Positions 27,536-30,135 of a DNA stretch of 30,135 bases are shown one piece after another. Under the pieces are notes generated by a model, which did no database searches, was not told the DNA's origin, and saw only the letters and a list, made by a program, of their open reading frames with translations. Origin of the DNA: Willaertia magna (Eukaryota > Heterolobosea > Eutetramitea > Acrasida > Naegleriidae); contig CADWAF010005624.1 of NCBI GenBank assembly GCA_902984215.1, positions 1-30,135 of the forward strand. Direction: 5' to 3'. Position 1 is the first letter of the stretch. The number at the start of each line of letters is the position of its first letter. The position numbers and the translations under genes are program-made.

Positions 27536-29815
27536 TTATTTCTTTTCTTCAGTGGTAGTCACTTTCTTTTTCTTTTTGCTTACCCTAGGTTCTTTTTCTT
27601 GTTGTTCTGTTTTCTCACTTTCTTTTTCACCCTTATCGTTGGTTGCAGTACCACTTGTTGTTGTGGTTGCGCTACTTGCCTCTCTCGTTATTTTACGTTT
27701 TCTCTTTTTCTCTCCAGATTCTGCTTCTTCCTTAATTTCTTTCTTTTTCTTCTTTTTCTTTTCTTCTTTCACTTCACTTGTTGTACTTACTTCCTTATTA
27801 GTTGTTGTTTCTTTATCCTTAGAATCCTTAGTAGAAGTACTTGTAGAGGCAGTAGTAGCACCACTACCACTACTACTACTAGAGGGTATATCTTTCAATT
27901 CTGGACAAAGAGATTTCAATTTCTTTTTTATGTCAAACTTTGCGGGCCACAACTTTTTCACTTCATTTGCAAAGTTTGAAATCTCTTTATTCTTATCTAA
28001 TTCTGTGTCACCCTTCTTTTTATTAGCATTTGTAGTTTCCACATTCTTTAAAACTTTTCTAACCATTGCTGTAATCATATCATTTGTTTCTTTTGATAAA
28101 TGTAAACGTATACCTTCTGTATTTTTAAATATTTCACATAATTCTTCATGTGACATATCATCATAATTTTGATTAAATTCTTCCTTATTTTTCTCTTTTC
28201 TTTTCTTTAAATTTGCTTTCATATCATTACAAATCATTTCTTTTAATTTCTTTTTTAATTCATCCATTTCTTGTGGGAATTTTTGTGAATCATTCTCATA
28301 TAATAATGCTTTCATACGATCTTTAATTGTTTTAGGTCCAAAATCAAATGGTGGTATCTGTCTTAATTTCTTTAACAAAACATTAGGTACTCCTTTCTTA
28401 AAATATTTTGTTCTAATAATTGCAATCTTCTTTAATGATTCAAACATATCTGTAGGTATAGTTTTATATGTTTGATCTTTTGTATAACCCAATTCATCAG
28501 CTTTTAACTTTGCCTCATTAATTGCATCTTCCAATTCTTTTGGAAAAACTGCCTTCTTTCTACTCGTTGTTGTATTATCATTATCAGATAATGATTCAGA
28601 ATTTGAATCTGAACCATTACCACCGCCAGCACCTTCATCATCACTCTCTTCTGAACTACTTGCTGACACAACGTCCCCTCCAGGAAAGAACTTACTCTTC
28701 TTCTTTAAAGAAGAACCACCAGAACCTCCATGATGATGGCCATAACCATTTAAGCCTTGTTGTTGACCATTAACTTGATAAGGATCTAAACGACTATCAA
28801 ATCCACCTAAAGCTGCTTGTGGTGAAAATTGAAAATTCTCTTCATCAATCATATTTAAATAACCATCATATTCAGTATCATCAATAAATGAATCATCTGA
28901 TTCATATTCATAAAAATCTCCCTTCTTTTTATTTGTTGGTTGTAATAATTGATCGTTTTCATAATCAATCATTTCATTTTCTATATTTTTCTTTCTTCCT
29001 CTTCGATTACCACTATTACTGTTAGCAGTGTTGTTATTATTTGTTAATTTAACAGGTTGTTGTAATAATTGATTTTTTAACATTCTTTCACGATTTGTAA
29101 TATTGTGAATAACAGATGAAAGACGTGAGATATGTGAATTTGATTCACTTAATAATTCCCAATCAAATTCATCTGGATCTAAATTTGGTTGACTTAATTT
29201 TTCTTTTGTTAAAACTGTATTTCTTTTTAATCTCTTTCTCGTTTCTTGTTGTTGATTATTTTCTAAATTTTCATCTTCTTCTTCTTCTTCATTCTCTAAT
29301 AGTATACCACCATCTTCGTCAAATGTTATTTCACCTTCTGTATCTTCATCATCTTCTTTTGTTGAATTATTATTATTTCTTCTAGCCTTGTTTATGTTTG
29401 GGTATTCATTTTCAGTTTCTGAATCTGTTAATTCTTCTTCTCCTTCTGCAAGCTTAGGGGCAGTTGTGTTTTGGTTGACTGGTATTTCCGATGATGAGCT
29501 AGTCATTGGAACATTTTCATCAATTGCTTGGATAGCTTCATTGGCTAGATTATTATTAATTGTTTTTTCTTCTCCTTCATTATCGTCAATTGTTTTTCTA
29601 CTATTGGCGGAAGGCTTTCTATGTTTTTCTATTGAAGATTTGGCTTCTTTCATTAATTTCTTATAATTAATGAAGATTGTATCAAATGATTCATCTATTT
29701 CATTGTTATTATTGTTACTTTCATTATTGTTATTCGATAGTGGTTTCATACAAGAAGAAGGAACGGGTATATAAATTCTTAGTGAAGTAACCGTTTGATT
29801 TGGCGGTTTTTGCAT
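27536..29815 (-). CDS. Ubinuclein/Hpc2-family subunit of the HIR histone chaperone
   Basis: 759 residues, single exon. Family members (yeast Hpc2, animal UBN1/2, Drosophila yemanuclein) bind the H3.3-H4 dimer and the HIRA complex for replication-independent nucleosome assembly. Seen: an N-terminal strand SLRIYIPVPSSCMKPL at about 11-26; acidic low complexity to about 220; the Hpc2-related box DFYEYESDDSFIDDTEYDGY at 300-319, which ends in Gly-Gly-Phe near 337-339 and continues to FFPGGD; a helical middle domain at about 421-645 (FPKELEDAINEAKLKADELG, LLKKLRQIPPFDFGPKTIKD, LWPAKFDIKKKL) matching the ubinuclein conserved middle domain; and a Lys/Glu/Ser/Thr tail with nuclear-localisation-like KKKKKKEIKEE and KKRKRKI. 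Confident at family level. Confidence 0.85.
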   Translation of the reverse strand: MQKPPNQTVTSLRIYIPVPSSCMKPLSNNNNESNNNNNEIDESFDTIFINYKKLMKEAKSSIEKHRKPSANSRKTIDDNEGEEKTINNNLANEAIQAIDENVPMTSSSSEIPVNQNTTAPKLAEGEEELTDSETENEYPNINKARRNNNNSTKEDDEDTEGEITFDEDGGILLENEEEEEDENLENNQQQETRKRLKRNTVLTKEKLSQPNLDPDEFDWELLSESNSHISRLSSVIHNITNRERMLKNQLLQQPVKLTNNNNTANSNSGNRRGRKKNIENEMIDYENDQLLQPTNKKKGDFYEYESDDSFIDDTEYDGYLNMIDEENFQFSPQAALGGFDSRLDPYQVNGQQQGLNGYGHHHGGSGGSSLKKKSKFFPGGDVVSASSSEESDDEGAGGGNGSDSNSESLSDNDNTTTSRKKAVFPKELEDAINEAKLKADELGYTKDQTYKTIPTDMFESLKKIAIIRTKYFKKGVPNVLLKKLRQIPPFDFGPKTIKDRMKALLYENDSQKFPQEMDELKKKLKEMICNDMKANLKKRKEKNKEEFNQNYDDMSHEELCEIFKNTEGIRLHLSKETNDMITAMVRKVLKNVETTNANKKKGDTELDKNKEISNFANEVKKLWPAKFDIKKKLKSLCPELKDIPSSSSSGSGATTASTSTSTKDSKDKETTTNKEVSTTSEVKEEKKKKKKKEIKEEAESGEKKRKRKITREASSATTTTSGTATNDKGEKESEKTEQQEKEPRVSKKKKKVTTTEEKK

Positions 29816-30032
29816 TTTTTTCTATTTAAAAGCCCGCCTTAAACTTTTTTGACAGTTAAATAGCATTTGTTTGTTGAAAGAAAAGTATGGCGTTTTCTAA
29901 AAATTGTTGCGCTTAATTTTGTTAAATCTAAATCTAAGCTTCGTTGCAAGAAACTTTTAAAGAGCTAAATGTTTAACCAGAAATTAAGAAAAAGAAAACT
30001 AGTATTATATTAAAAAGGTTTATAAATTACAT

Positions 30033-30135
30033 TTATTTCTTTGCAACTTCTTTCTTTTCGACTGCCTTGATAACACCAATAGCAACAGTTTGTTTCATAT
30101 CTCTGCAAGCGAATCTACCTAATGGTGGGTATTCA
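30033..30135 (-). CDS. EF1A: Translation elongation factor 1-alpha, C-terminal end (partial)
   Basis: The minus strand encodes [20 protein letters not shown] then [13 protein letters not shown] and a stop. PPLGRF, RDM-QTVA-GVIK and the Lys-rich end are the invariant C-terminus of eukaryotic EF-1alpha, the GTPase that delivers aminoacyl-tRNA to the ribosome. The rest lies beyond the window edge. It is not a pseudogene as far as visible. Confidence 0.95.
   Translation of the reverse strand, partial: EYPPLGRFACRDMKQTVAIGVIKAVEKKEVAKK

Noticed and set aside
28522..29666. Several plus-strand hydrophobic or His/Leu-rich frames
   Set aside because: Shadows of the ubinuclein-like minus-strand gene.

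Overview
The window looks like nuclear DNA of a free-living amoeboflagellate, most likely Naegleria or a close heterolobosean relative. The evidence is strong AT bias, long Asn and Gln tracts written as AAT/AAC and CAA, A-rich leaders before ATG, sparse short GT-AG introns (46 to 209 bp here), closely packed genes on both strands, and core eukaryotic genes in the standard code (SOF1/DCAF13, COQ3, ubinuclein/Hpc2, class A DnaJ, EF-1alpha, tRNA-Lys). The species cannot be fixed from sequence reading alone, and no prokaryotic operon logic applies.

Layout, left to right. 1-3.7 kb: a farnesylatable class A DnaJ (one intron), a tiny two-EF-hand protein, and a convergent acidic coiled-coil orphan. 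3.7-10.1 kb: a region with a possible broken small ORF, a DAGL-like class 3 lipase, a four-helix membrane protein with an Asn-rich tail (one intron), a 0.9 kb gene-poor spacer, and a bacterial-type dCTP deaminase. 10.4-13.9 kb: a seven-helix membrane protein on the minus strand and the ribosome-biogenesis WD40 protein SOF1/DCAF13. 14.1-17.5 kb: a three-exon secreted acid-ceramidase-like (dcd1-type) Ntn hydrolase, followed by a rearranged zone with two small related 87-residue proteins and, between them, a nearly identical inverted 109-bp copy of part of the hydrolase's last exon. 17.6-24.3 kb: a NAT8-like membrane acetyltransferase, a 15-TPR protein whose first exon lies in what looks like intergenic DNA, mitochondrial COQ3, an Sm-like protein, a single-pass membrane protein with a uORF and competing hairpins in its leader, and tRNA-Lys(UUU). 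24.6-30.1 kb: a Zn2Cys6 transcription factor with a very long Asn/Gln-rich tail, an ubinuclein/Hpc2 H3.3-chaperone subunit, and the C-terminal end of EF-1alpha running off the edge.

The genes are mostly unrelated housekeeping and signalling genes that happen to be neighbours. I see no obvious new multi-gene system. The most interesting zone is 15.5-17.5 kb (inverted exon copy plus related small acidic proteins). After it come the competing structures in the leader at 22.93-23.04 kb, the possible small frameshifted gene at 3.78-3.96 kb, and the likely horizontally acquired dCTP deaminase. All exon joins were made by reading frame and splice-site logic alone.
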